From positions 1,860,001 to 1,924,000 of the forward strand of contig NZ_CP132942.1 in assembly GCF_040359615.1 (NCBI RefSeq): 64,000 nt of DNA. Reading direction: 5' to 3'. Below, in pieces: positions 51,562 to 60,763 of this stretch (within the stretch, counting starts at the first letter, position 1; the number at the start of each line of letters is the position of its first letter). The stretch is from Tunturibacter psychrotolerans. Its GTDB lineage: Bacteria > Acidobacteriota > Terriglobia > Terriglobales > Acidobacteriaceae. Below the pieces are notes generated by a model. The model saw only the letters and a list, made by a program, of their open reading frames with translations, had not been told where the DNA came from and did not search any database. The position numbers were made by a program, and so were the translations under genes.

Positions 51562-53493
51562 ATGGAACTCACTCACCATATCGACCCGAACGACCTCGGC
51601 CCCAACGGTAAAGCCGAAAAAGTCTCTGCGGGTAAGCTTCACGCGGCGCAGTACATCGTCGCATTCATTCTCATCATTCTGATCACCGGCCTCTGGCGAC
51701 TTCAGGTTCTTGGCGCTGATAACTTTCGCGCACTCGCCGAAGCCAACCGCATCCGCAAGGTTCCAATCCTCGCTCCTCGCGGCCGCCTCTTCGACCGAGA
51801 AGGCCGTCTGCTCGTCGATAACTACCCCTCCGTCTCCTGCTACCTCCTACGCGAGCAGGTCAAAGATCTCGACGTCGATCTGCCTCTCATCTCTCAGGGC
51901 CTTCACATCCCCATTGAGCAGATCCAGTCCACGCTGCGCCGCTATCAAATCGCCCCGAAATATCAGCCGATCCCCCTCAAGCAGGACATCTCGCCCGACG
52001 AACAAGCCTTCATCGCAGCTCACCGCGACGAGCTTCCCGAACTCGAAACCCTCGACGAACAGCGCCGCCTCTACCCTCGTGACGGATTCGCCGCCCACCT
52101 CATCGGGTACGTCGGCGAAGTCTCCGAGCAGATGCTCGACGACCCGCGTTACGCCTTCTACTCTCCCGGCGACGTCGTCGGTCGCTCCGGCGTCGAGCAG
52201 ACCTACGATGCATTGCTACGCGGCAAAGACGGCAGCCGCGACGTCATCGTCAACAGCCACGGCAAAGAGCTCGGTCACCTCGGCCAAGAGCTTGCCGTCC
52301 CAGGAAAAGATCTGAAGCTCACCATCGATCTCGACCTCCAGATCGCCGCCGAGAAGGCGCTCGACGGCAAAAACGGTGCAATCGTTGCGATGGACCCACA
52401 CACCGGCGAGATTCTCGCGATGGTCTCGCGTCCTACCTTCGACCCGAATCAGTTCTCCGTCCGCCTCACCAAGAACTACTGGAACGAGATTCTCAACAAT
52501 CCCGACCACCCCTTACTCAACAAGAGTCTCCAGGCACAGCTCGCACCAGGAAGCACTTTCAAGATCATTATGTCGGTTGCTGGCCTGCAGGAAAACGTTG
52601 CTCAGACCATGCACGTCAGCTGCAACGGTGGCGCCGAGTTCTACGGCCACTTCTACGCCTGCGACCGCCACCACGGCGCAGTCGATATCAATAACGCCAT
52701 TCCGTACTCCTGCGACACCTTCTATTACACCCTCGCCAACCGCCTGGGCATCGACACTATCGCGAAGTACGCGACGTCTCTCGGCCTCGGTCAAAAGACC
52801 GGCATCGACCTGCCCGACGAGGTCACGGGCACCATGCCATCCACAGCCTGGAAGCTGAAGACTCAGCATGACAAATGGTTCGCCGGCGAAACCATCTCGG
52901 TCGGCATTGGCCAGGGCGCAGTCACCGCGACCCCCATCCAGCTTGCTCGTGCCCTGAGTGGCGTCGCTAACGGGGGTGTTCTCCGCCGTCCGCATGTCGT
53001 CTTCGCTGACGAGATTCCGCCCGACATGCTTCAGGCTGTCCGCGAGTCGTTTCCTGGCTCGGGAGACGCGACCATCCCGCTGACCACGGAGAACTGGCAG
53101 CTCATCACAGACGCCATGGCCAACGTCACCAGCAGCCCCATCGGCACCGCCTACGCCGCACATCTTGAAGGGGTCGACTTCGCCGGCAAGACTGGCACTG
53201 CGCAGGTCATCGGCCACGATGCTCTCGCCAAGACCAGCAAAGGCCACAACACGGAGCCCAATGCTTGGTTCGTGGGCATGGCTCCGCGCCGCAATCCAGA
53301 CATCGTCGTTGCCGTCCTCTGGGAGCATGGCAACTGGGGCAACAACTCCGCCAAGCTCGCCTCCCAGATCATCGACGCCTTCGTCAACAAGCAGCGCAAA
53401 CGCGACAACAACATCCGCATCGCCACCACCCCCGAGCCCGCCAAGCCCGAGACCATCCCCAGCGCAACACCCACCGTGCCGAGCGCCGAATAG
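51562..53493 (+). CDS. mrdA: Penicillin-binding protein 2
   Basis: 643 residues. Class B transpeptidase of the elongasome. N-terminal anchor (YIVAFILIILITGLWRLQVL), dimerisation part with KVPILAPRGRLFDREGRLLVDNYPS and GYVGEVSEQMLDDPRY, SGVEQTYDALLRGKDG, active-site Ser in the SxxK motif APGSTFKI, second motif YSCDTFYYTLANRLG, and KTG in FAGKTGTAQV. C-terminal tail is short and Pro/Thr-rich. It lies 81 bp after mreD and 15 bp before rodA. Confidence 0.96.
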   Translation: MELTHHIDPNDLGPNGKAEKVSAGKLHAAQYIVAFILIILITGLWRLQVLGADNFRALAEANRIRKVPILAPRGRLFDREGRLLVDNYPSVSCYLLREQVKDLDVDLPLISQGLHIPIEQIQSTLRRYQIAPKYQPIPLKQDISPDEQAFIAAHRDELPELETLDEQRRLYPRDGFAAHLIGYVGEVSEQMLDDPRYAFYSPGDVVGRSGVEQTYDALLRGKDGSRDVIVNSHGKELGHLGQELAVPGKDLKLTIDLDLQIAAEKALDGKNGAIVAMDPHTGEILAMVSRPTFDPNQFSVRLTKNYWNEILNNPDHPLLNKSLQAQLAPGSTFKIIMSVAGLQENVAQTMHVSCNGGAEFYGHFYACDRHHGAVDINNAIPYSCDTFYYTLANRLGIDTIAKYATSLGLGQKTGIDLPDEVTGTMPSTAWKLKTQHDKWFAGETISVGIGQGAVTATPIQLARALSGVANGGVLRRPHVVFADEIPPDMLQAVRESFPGSGDATIPLTTENWQLITDAMANVTSSPIGTAYAAHLEGVDFAGKTGTAQVIGHDALAKTSKGHNTEPNAWFVGMAPRRNPDIVVAVLWEHGNWGNNSAKLASQIIDAFVNKQRKRDNNIRIATTPEPAKPETIPSATPTVPSAE

Positions 53494-53508
53494 GACAGAC
53501 CAGTCACC

Positions 53509-54609
53509 ATGCCCCGCCTCTCCTCCTACCGCGACTTTGACTGGGTCCTTCTTGGATTCGTACTGCTGCTCTCGCTTATCTCTGTTCTTGAGATCAAATC
53601 GGCCACGCTCCACACCAAGTTCCACGGCTTCGACCACAAGCAGATCCAGTTTCTCGCTGTCGGTCTGGTCCTGATGTTCATCGTCTCGCTTATCGACTAC
53701 CACCGTATGCTCGACATCGTCCACTGGGCCTACGGCATCAGTATCGTTTCATTAGTCGCGGTCCTGATCGTCGGCACCAAAGTCCTCGGCGGCCGCCGCT
53801 GGATCAAATTCCCCGGCGGTATTCACTTTCAGCCGTCGGAATGGGTCAAACTTGTCCTCATCGTCGCCGTCGCCCGCTACTTCTGGGGACTGGCCGGAAA
53901 GGAACTAACCTGGGGCGACATTGGAAAGGCGGCCGCTATGGTCGTCGTCCCGATGGCTCTCGTACTCAAACAGCCAGACCTCGGCACCGCCCTGACGTAC
54001 CTACCCATCCTGATCTGCGGCCTCTTCCTCGGAGGCATTCGCTTCAAGCAGGTGGGCCTTGTGCTGCTTGCGCTAGCCATGATCGGCGGTATCGCTTGGA
54101 AGAGCGGCAAACATCTCAAGCCCTACCAGCAGGCGCGTATCGACGCCTTCATTAACCCCGACTCCGACCCACGGGGCTCCGGCTATCAGATCCGCCAATC
54201 CCTCATCGCTGTCGGCTCCGGCGGCATCTGGGGCAAAGGCGCCAACAAGGGGACCCAAACCCAGGGCGACTTTCTCCCCATCCCTTACACCGACTTCATC
54301 TTCGCCGCGTTCTGTGAAGAGCATGGCTTCGTCGGGGCTCTGGGCGTACTGCTCTTATATTTCCTCATCCTCATGCGCCTGATTCAAAACGCCCAGACCG
54401 CCTCCGACCTGCCCGGCAGCTTTATCATCATGGGGGTCGTCGCCGTTATCGTATTTCAAATTGCCGTTAACGTCGGCATGGTCGTCGGCCTCATGCCCGT
54501 CACAGGGATTCCTCTACCTTTGCTAAGTTACGGCGGCTCTTCGGTCCTCTTCACCTTCCTATCCCTCGGCATTGTCATGAACATCCGCATGCGCCGCTTC
54601 GTCAACTAG
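53509..54609 (+). CDS. rodA: Peptidoglycan polymerase RodA (SEDS)
   Basis: 366 residues, ten membrane spans. SEDS glycosyltransferase working with PBP2. VLGGRRWIKFPGGIHFQPSEWVKL, KQPDLGTALTYLP with the catalytic Asp, GSGGIWGKGANKGTQTQGDFLPIPYTDFIFAAFCEEHGFVGALGVL, and NVGMVVGLMPVTGIPLPLLSYGGSS are the family motifs. It ends the rod-shape set. Confidence 0.96.
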   Translation: MPRLSSYRDFDWVLLGFVLLLSLISVLEIKSATLHTKFHGFDHKQIQFLAVGLVLMFIVSLIDYHRMLDIVHWAYGISIVSLVAVLIVGTKVLGGRRWIKFPGGIHFQPSEWVKLVLIVAVARYFWGLAGKELTWGDIGKAAAMVVVPMALVLKQPDLGTALTYLPILICGLFLGGIRFKQVGLVLLALAMIGGIAWKSGKHLKPYQQARIDAFINPDSDPRGSGYQIRQSLIAVGSGGIWGKGANKGTQTQGDFLPIPYTDFIFAAFCEEHGFVGALGVLLLYFLILMRLIQNAQTASDLPGSFIIMGVVAVIVFQIAVNVGMVVGLMPVTGIPLPLLSYGGSSVLFTFLSLGIVMNIRMRRFVN

Positions 54610-55196
54610 ATGCGTATTAGCCTTGTTGCCTGAATAGGTCCTCTCAAGGGAACAAATCTCGGTATTACAGATAGGTAAATTTCCCGCTGTGGCGGCTTTA
54701 GTGCAATACTGTTAGCAACACCTGTTCGGCTGTAGATGCCGCTCAGTGTACCCCGCTACTCGGGCGCACGGTCGCCAGTCAGCGGCAACAAAAGATTTTT
54801 AGAAGAAAAGGCCGGCCAGCCAGAGACATCGATCCGTTGGCCGGACAGGTTTTAGGGAATGATTGCATCCGGATGGCGAACGGCCCCGCCTCAAATCTCT
54901 GATTTTGAGGTTGTTTCGGTCACAAACTCCGCATGTCTCGAATTGCTCGAAGCATCCCCCCGTGTCCCCGATCTACCCGGTACCGCCCAACCCGCATTCT
55001 CAGCGAGTGCGTCCACGGCAGAGCTGTACTCTTACCTCGCACCGGTCGTCGAGTTCTGTTCACGCGCTTCCGCAGCCCGTAATCTGTCCGATCCACGGTG
55101 AGCCACACCCGGCCCTAAGCCAGGTCAGCTCCCGATTGTTCTCTGTCGCGTCTGCCGCTCGAACCTCAACCAGGTCGGGCAGAAAGAGCACAGCGA
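54610..55196 (+). other. 587-bp leader/intergenic before the RNase E/G gene
   Basis: No supported gene (an 80-codon frame at 54859-55101 has no family look). It has hairpins TGCCGCT/AGCGGCA (54737-54787) and CCGGCCA/TGGCCGG (54812-54844) flanking an A/U-rich stretch, AACAAAAGATTTTTAGAAG (54786-54804). E. coli rne has an autoregulatory structured leader; a similar role here is inference. Confidence 0.5.
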
Positions 55197-58100
55197 ATGT
55201 CGAAAGAAATATACATCTCCAGTACCCCCCACGAGACTCGTCTCGCCATCGTCGAAAACGACGAACTAACCGAAATCTATTACGAGCGCGAGAACGAATA
55301 CACTCTCGCAGGGTCCATCTATAACGGAAAAGTCACCCGCGTTCTGCCGGGTATGCAGTCGTCCTTCGTCGACATCGGCCTCGAGCGAGACGCTTTCCTT
55401 TACATCACCGACTTCATGGAGGAGGCCGGCGATTCGGCCGACTTCGACACCAATGGCGACTCTGGCCGCCGCTCCGAAGGCCGTCGCAACGGCAACGCTC
55501 CCATCCTCGAAGGCACTGTCGCCAGCCCCCCGGATCGCTTGGACCAGACCTCTGACTCCGGCCTCCGCTCCTCTGAGCGGACCGACCGCGGCGACCGCAA
55601 TGGCCGTGGCGACCGTGGCCGTGGTGGACGAGGCCGCCGTGACCGCGGCGGTAACCGCGATCGTCAGCCCACCGCCGACCCCCTTGCGCCCACATCGCCC
55701 CAGGACACTTACAGCACTCCCACCGCTGACTTCTTCTCCGCCGACCAGCCAACAGAGAACATCGTGACCGACCGCAACGACGGTGGCGATATTGGTGAAG
55801 GCGCCCCCGGTGCCGATGGCAGCCGCCGCTGGCGAGGCCGTCGCGGCCGACGCCGTGGCCGTGGCCCCGGTCAGCGCGACGAGTCTCCGAACATCGCTAG
55901 CGCAGTCCCGGGCACCGCTCCGAGCGAATCCGCTTATGACGAAGATTCTTTCGATATCGACGGAGCCGCTGCGCCTATCTCCACTCCGACCGCCCCGGCC
56001 CAAATCCCGCCTGTCTACAACGCGGTCGAAACAGTCGGCACCGCTCAGGAAAATATAGATCGCGGCAACCGCGGAAGAGACGGAAGAGACAACGATCGCC
56101 GCGACCGCAACAACCGTGGAGATCGAAATCGCGGCGACCGCGGCGATCGTGGTGGCCGTGATCGTGAACCCCGCATCCCTCGCGGCTTTGCCCCCAAAAC
56201 CTCGCTCTACGGCGTCGACGATTCACCTGCCTACGATCAGGCTCCCGAACTCGATGCCAACGCGCCCGAGCCCATCATTCTCCCTGGCGAATCCCTCTCC
56301 AAGTACCGCAAAGGAGGAGAAGAGTCGGTCGCTGCAGTCTCCAAGCCTGCCGAAATCAACGTAATTATCCCCTCAGCTCCGGGGTTCAGCATTCCTGAAG
56401 GCTGGGATGGCGGAGCTACTCTGCCCGGGGAAACTCTCTCTCGCCGTCGTCGCCAGGAAAATCGTAGCGAACCCCGAGCCGAGCATCGCCAGGATACTCG
56501 TTCTGATCTCCGCAACGAGACTCCCATCCATTCTCTTCCTCATGCCGAAGTCATTCACGATGCCGACGGATTCAGTGTCACTGATGTCATCGAAAAGCAA
56601 CCGAAGGTTGCCCTCACCGACTCGGTCGACCCTATCCCTATGGACGAGACGCTTACAGAAGTTCTAGCCGAACCAACCGAATACGAACCAACCGATGCCT
56701 CTGCCTCTTATCGCATCGATCCCGCAGCTCCCAGCGAGTACCGCCAAAGCGCGCCCGTCCTCGATGCGCCAGAAGAGGTCCAATCAGAGACCGTCATCGA
56801 GTCGCAAGTTCAGGATCAGAGCGCAACTCACAGCATTACTCCCGGCCCCGGCGAGTCCGTTGCCCAACTCCAAGTCGAGTCCGTACACACCAACTACGAA
56901 CCATTTGACTGGCAGACCCCCGCACAAGCTCACGTTGAGGTGAGCGAACCCGCCCCTGCCTCTCACGAGCTGACCACGCTTCATGCCACCGGCGAGATGC
57001 ACTCCGAAGCTCCAGTCGCTGCCTTCACTCCCGAACACGCAACTGAGACGGTCTCTCCGATTGAACACGAGACGGCCATCGCAAACCCAGCCGACTATGT
57101 CATCGCAGATGATGCTGCTCCGCAGCACTTCGCACCTGGCGTCGGCTCCTTCGAAGAGGAGACCCTCGATGAGGAGGACTTCAACACCACCCTCCACGCC
57201 AGCTCCATCGAAGAGATGGACGACTTCGAAGAAGAGGAGACTCTCGAGGGTGCCGCCGACCTCGGCACCATGCTCCGCGAGATGTCCATCGACCAGATCA
57301 CCCGCTCCGGCAACGTAGACGAAGAAGAGGAGGACGACCTCGAAGAAGAGGATGCAGTCTACGATCCTCTCATCGGCGATATCGAGGAGACCGATGACGA
57401 AGAAGACCTCGACGAATCCGACACCGAAGAAGACGTCCTCCACGAAGAGATCGTTGAGGGCGATGAAGTATCGCCCGCCAACGGCTTCGACCAGGCGCAG
57501 GCCGGCCTGGCGGCTCCTTCGCCCGACCGCAATCGCGACCAGGACCGTGGCCGTGGCCGCCGTGATGGTCGTCGTGATGGCCGCCGCGGAGACCGTTATG
57601 GCCGCAACGATCGAGGTGATCGTCCCCGCAACACCGGAGGGGCGGCCGACCGTGACCGCGCCAACAACGGCGGCCGTGACCGTCGCGGTGGTCGCAGCTC
57701 GATGCAGTCCACCAACCTTCCTGCCATCAGCGAACTGCTCAAGCCTGGCCAAGAGATTCTCGTTCAGATCGCCAAGGAGCCCATTGCCAAGAAGGGCGCA
57801 CGCATTACATCGCACATCGCGCTTCCTGGCCGCTTCCTCGTCTTCATGCCCACGGTCAACCACACCGGAGTCTCTCGCAAGATCGACTCCGATAGCGAAC
57901 GCCGCCGTCTGAAGGAGATTCTGCTCAGCGAAAAGGGCGAGGCTGCCGGCGGCTTCATCGTCCGCACCGCCGCCTCAGGAGCCAGCGAAGAGGAACTCCG
58001 CTCTGACCTCCGCTTCCTCCTCAACCTCTGGGCTGATATCAAACAGCGCTCAGAATCCTCAAAGTCCCCGGCCCTCATCTATCACGACCTCAATCTCGTC

Positions 58101-58919
58101 GAGCGCATCCTTCGCGATCAGGTCACCGACACCTTCTCCGCCATCTGGGTCGACAGCGAGAGCGAATACGAGCGCGTTCTGCGGTTCCTGCAGCGGTTCC
58201 AGCCCTCGCTCATTCGCCGCGTCAAGCTCTACACCAAAGAAACCCCGCTCTTCGAGCAGTTCGGCATCACCGAAGAGATCAACAAGGCTCTGCGCTCCAA
58301 GGTCTGGCTCAAATCGGGCGGCTCGATCGTCATCAACCAGACCGAGGCACTCGTCGCGATCGATATCAACACCGGCAAGTTCGTCGGCAAGACCGCTCGC
58401 CTCGAAGACACCATCGTCAAGACGAACCTCGATGCCATCCCCGAAATCGTTCGTCAGATTCGTCTGCGCGACCTCGGCGGCATCATCATCATCGACTTCA
58501 TCGACATGGACGAACGCAAGAATCGCAACAAGGTTATGGCCGCGCTTGAAGAGGAGTTGAAGAACGACCGTGCGCCTTCGAAGGTTCTTCAGTTCAACGA
58601 TTTTGGTTTGGTCGCCATCACCCGCAAGCGCGTCAAACAGTCGCTCGAGCGCACCCTATCCACTACCTGCAACATCTGCACAGGCACCGGAATGGTCAAG
58701 TCGCCCGTCACCGTCTGCAACGACATCTACATCGAGATGCGCAAGATGCAGAAGCATCTCGACCGCGGCGATGTCATGCTTCGCGTGAATCCCGACGTAG
58801 TCAAACAGCTCAAGGCGCCAGGCACAAAATGGCTTCAGGAGATGGAAGAGATGGTCGGTAAAACCATTCTCGTCAAATCCGACCCCAGCCTCCATCCCGA
58901 GCAGTTTGATATTCACTAG
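55197..58919 (+). CDS. Rne/Rng family ribonuclease with split S1 domain
   Basis: 1240 residues. Endoribonuclease of the RNase E/G family for rRNA and mRNA processing. Residues 1-78 are the first half of an S1 domain (YISSTPHETRLAIVEND, GSIYNGKVTRVLPGMQSSFVDIG, AFLYITDF). About 760 residues of Arg/Gly/Asp-rich and strongly acidic low-complexity sequence follow. The S1 second half resumes near 842 (ISELLKPGQEILVQIAKEPI, GARITSHIALPGRFLVFMP). Then the catalytic part: metal ligands Asp1056 (VAIDINTGKF) and Asp1100 (IIIDFIDMD), spaced 44 like E. coli Asp303/Asp346, and zinc-link C1158-NI-C1161. The RGD-rich insertion may bind RNA or scaffold a degradosome. Start supported by GCGA/AAGAGCACAGCG upstream. 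Confidence 0.93.
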   Translation: MSKEIYISSTPHETRLAIVENDELTEIYYERENEYTLAGSIYNGKVTRVLPGMQSSFVDIGLERDAFLYITDFMEEAGDSADFDTNGDSGRRSEGRRNGNAPILEGTVASPPDRLDQTSDSGLRSSERTDRGDRNGRGDRGRGGRGRRDRGGNRDRQPTADPLAPTSPQDTYSTPTADFFSADQPTENIVTDRNDGGDIGEGAPGADGSRRWRGRRGRRRGRGPGQRDESPNIASAVPGTAPSESAYDEDSFDIDGAAAPISTPTAPAQIPPVYNAVETVGTAQENIDRGNRGRDGRDNDRRDRNNRGDRNRGDRGDRGGRDREPRIPRGFAPKTSLYGVDDSPAYDQAPELDANAPEPIILPGESLSKYRKGGEESVAAVSKPAEINVIIPSAPGFSIPEGWDGGATLPGETLSRRRRQENRSEPRAEHRQDTRSDLRNETPIHSLPHAEVIHDADGFSVTDVIEKQPKVALTDSVDPIPMDETLTEVLAEPTEYEPTDASASYRIDPAAPSEYRQSAPVLDAPEEVQSETVIESQVQDQSATHSITPGPGESVAQLQVESVHTNYEPFDWQTPAQAHVEVSEPAPASHELTTLHATGEMHSEAPVAAFTPEHATETVSPIEHETAIANPADYVIADDAAPQHFAPGVGSFEEETLDEEDFNTTLHASSIEEMDDFEEEETLEGAADLGTMLREMSIDQITRSGNVDEEEEDDLEEEDAVYDPLIGDIEETDDEEDLDESDTEEDVLHEEIVEGDEVSPANGFDQAQAGLAAPSPDRNRDQDRGRGRRDGRRDGRRGDRYGRNDRGDRPRNTGGAADRDRANNGGRDRRGGRSSMQSTNLPAISELLKPGQEILVQIAKEPIAKKGARITSHIALPGRFLVFMPTVNHTGVSRKIDSDSERRRLKEILLSEKGEAAGGFIVRTAASGASEEELRSDLRFLLNLWADIKQRSESSKSPALIYHDLNLVERILRDQVTDTFSAIWVDSESEYERVLRFLQRFQPSLIRRVKLYTKETPLFEQFGITEEINKALRSKVWLKSGGSIVINQTEALVAIDINTGKFVGKTARLEDTIVKTNLDAIPEIVRQIRLRDLGGIIIIDFIDMDERKNRNKVMAALEEELKNDRAPSKVLQFNDFGLVAITRKRVKQSLERTLSTTCNICTGTGMVKSPVTVCNDIYIEMRKMQKHLDRGDVMLRVNPDVVKQLKAPGTKWLQEMEEMVGKTILVKSDPSLHPEQFDIH

Positions 58920-59001
58920 ATTCTTCGTTCGGAGCGAATCGTTGGGCTAAAGCCCAGTGATAAAATCTCCGAAAAGAAGATCAAGGTTCTCTAACGAAAA
59001 C

Positions 59002-59033
59002 TTACGGGCGTCCAATCTTCTGGACGCCCGTAA
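59002..59033 (+). terminator. Perfect 12-bp hairpin downstream of the RNase E/G gene
   Basis: TTACGGGCGTCC and GGACGCCCGTAA pair perfectly around 8 bases. No U-tract follows. A smaller GGGCT-AA-AGCCC hairpin lies at 58943-58954. Either may end or protect the transcript. Confidence 0.55.
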
Positions 59034-59189
59034 CTACGTCCTCTGCATCAGCTTGCACCTCGCCCCAAAGTAAAAACTCTGTCGTGAGTGTCATCCCAAA
59101 CCACATTTCCTGCGTCATACACAACAAGCGCGTTACAGTTGGGTTCAAGCCAATGAAGAACCTCGCAGCACTAAGGGAGCTACACAAAG

Positions 59190-60182
59190 ATGCAAACGAA
59201 GATCACTGGGAATCGCCTACACCGAATCCTTGGCCACACCGCGGCGGTTACTTTTCTCGCCGCAGCAGGGACCATGGGCCTTCACGCGCAGCAGTCCGCT
59301 GGCACTGCAGCACCTCTGCCGCCAGTTAACCTTAAGACGAGCCTCGCCGCACCGCTCAATCTTTCCGCCCCAGACGATCTCGGCTACAGCAGCAGCACCG
59401 GTAGCGTCGAGACCGCCAACGCTCTGGACTTCAACCTGAATAGCGATGCCAGTCAGCCACCGCCTCGTCGCCGCTACAGTCGCCCAAACTACAACGACAG
59501 CCGAACGAACTCCGATGGCTCCGCAAAATATACTTTTCTTGTTGGTGGAGGCTTTACCCTTCCCACCGGTGCCACGCACAGCGCACTCGACACCAGTTGG
59601 AAGCTTCAGGCCGGCGTTGGACGTAACTTCAACAAGACCTTTGGCGTCATCGCTCAATTCGACTATGACAAGTTCGGCGTCCAGACGGCGACCCTCAATA
59701 ACTTGCTCGCAATCTATAACGCCCTCGGCGCAGTTGACCAGAATGGCAATCCGCTGACTCAGTTGGGAGGATCGAGCCATGACTGGTCCTTCACTCTCAA
59801 TCCAATTGTCAACTACTACACCTCCGATACCGTGGGCGCATATGTGGTTGGTGGAGCAGGTTTCTATCACAAGACCGCAAACTTCACCGTGCCAACAATC
59901 GGTACTGCTTGTGATTTCTTTGGCTGCTTCCAGTTTGCGGCCAACTCAACCATCGACAAGTACACCAGCAATGCATTCGGCGTGAATGCAGGTCTTGGTT
60001 TCACTTATAAAATGTCTCGCTTCGCTTCAACGCGGTTCTATGTGGAAGGTCGCTACGTTTACACATTCAACTCGCAAAGAGACTTCTCTCTCGGAGACGC
60101 GAATGGTAACGGCTTCAATGTGTTTCCTCAGAACAGCGCGAAGACGAGTTACATCCCGATCACTTTCGGCCTCCGCTTCTAA
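59190..60182 (+). CDS. Outer-membrane beta-barrel protein
   Basis: 330 residues. Signal peptide to about residue 34 (AAVTFLAAAGTMGLHAQQ). After a Pro/Arg/Asn-rich segment (PPPRRRYSRPNYND) come eight or more amphipathic strands: KYTFLVGGGFTLP, SWKLQAGVGRNFN, FGVIAQFDYDKFG, WSFTLNPIVNYY, VGAYVVGGAGFYHK, FGVNAGLGFTYKM, FYVEGRYVYTF, and the terminal YIPITFGLRF ending in Phe, the BAM recognition signal. It resembles OmpA/OmpW-like small barrels. Function unknown. RBS GGGAG lies upstream. A 23-bp hairpin follows the stop. Confidence 0.85.
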   Translation: MQTKITGNRLHRILGHTAAVTFLAAAGTMGLHAQQSAGTAAPLPPVNLKTSLAAPLNLSAPDDLGYSSSTGSVETANALDFNLNSDASQPPPRRRYSRPNYNDSRTNSDGSAKYTFLVGGGFTLPTGATHSALDTSWKLQAGVGRNFNKTFGVIAQFDYDKFGVQTATLNNLLAIYNALGAVDQNGNPLTQLGGSSHDWSFTLNPIVNYYTSDTVGAYVVGGAGFYHKTANFTVPTIGTACDFFGCFQFAANSTIDKYTSNAFGVNAGLGFTYKMSRFASTRFYVEGRYVYTFNSQRDFSLGDANGNGFNVFPQNSAKTSYIPITFGLRF

Positions 60183-60200
60183 CCTTGTCTGCCAACGATG

Positions 60201-60249
60201 AATATACAAAAGAAGAGAGGCCTTTGGTCTCTCTTCATTTGTATATTCA
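60201..60249 (+). terminator. Long (23-bp) hairpin after the beta-barrel gene
   Basis: Arms 60201-60223 and 60227-60249 pair over 23 positions with one mismatch and one G-U, around loop TTT. It starts 18 bp after the stop. A strong transcript end or RNA-stabilising structure; it could also be an RNase III target. Confidence 0.75.
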
Positions 60250-60301
60250 CTAGATAGGTTGATGGCTCAATTGCGCATCGATGCTTATCGCCAAAGAATG
60301 A

Positions 60302-60682
60302 CTAATGAAGCCGAAAGAAGAATCCAGCGCCCACTCCGACTAATGTCGCAAGACTAATCAGGATCTGATGTCCGATCCCGCGCTGTCGTCTCTCCCAGGC
60401 GTTCCTCCACAGCACCCCGACCAAAACAGTAACCAAAGCTGCTGCTCCCAGCCACGGAGAGTGTTCTCTTCCCAGAATCAGGGCCATGACATACGCTCCC
60501 ACCATCGTGCACACAAGCCATACTCCATCCTGGAGAAACTTGTATCTTTGCGTGATCCGGTGGTCCTGCGCGACTAGATCGGGCGAAGCCGCAGTAATGC
60601 CAAAGGTCGCTGCCATCGACAGTCCGACCGTCACCAGGTACCCAAGAGTGAGTGCAAGCAAAAGAAAACTTCCGGTAATCAT
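60302..60682 (-). CDS. Small four-span membrane protein of unknown function
   Basis: 126 residues with four hydrophobic helices (ITGSFLLLALTLGYLVTVGLSMAA, GVWLVCTMVGAYVMALILG, LGAAALVTVLVGVLWRN, ILISLATLVGVGAGFFF) and charged loops such as DHRITQRYKFLQD. Not recognised. It lies 81 bp downstream of the glycosyltransferase gene (60764-62464) on the same strand, so it may belong to that unit. Confidence 0.7.
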   Translation of the reverse strand: MITGSFLLLALTLGYLVTVGLSMAATFGITAASPDLVAQDHRITQRYKFLQDGVWLVCTMVGAYVMALILGREHSPWLGAAALVTVLVGVLWRNAWERRQRGIGHQILISLATLVGVGAGFFFRLH

Positions 60683-60763
60683 GAGTCTATTTCGGGCCCC
60701 TGCGGCGCTTCGTATGGCGACTCTTTCCGAGACATAGAATGCAAGTCTATCAGCCGGATTCTC

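Noticed and set aside
54859..55101. 80-codon open frame in the leader of the RNase E/G gene
   Set aside because: No family, modest RBS; leader hairpins nearby explain the conserved-looking structure better. It could be a leader peptide but nothing supports that.
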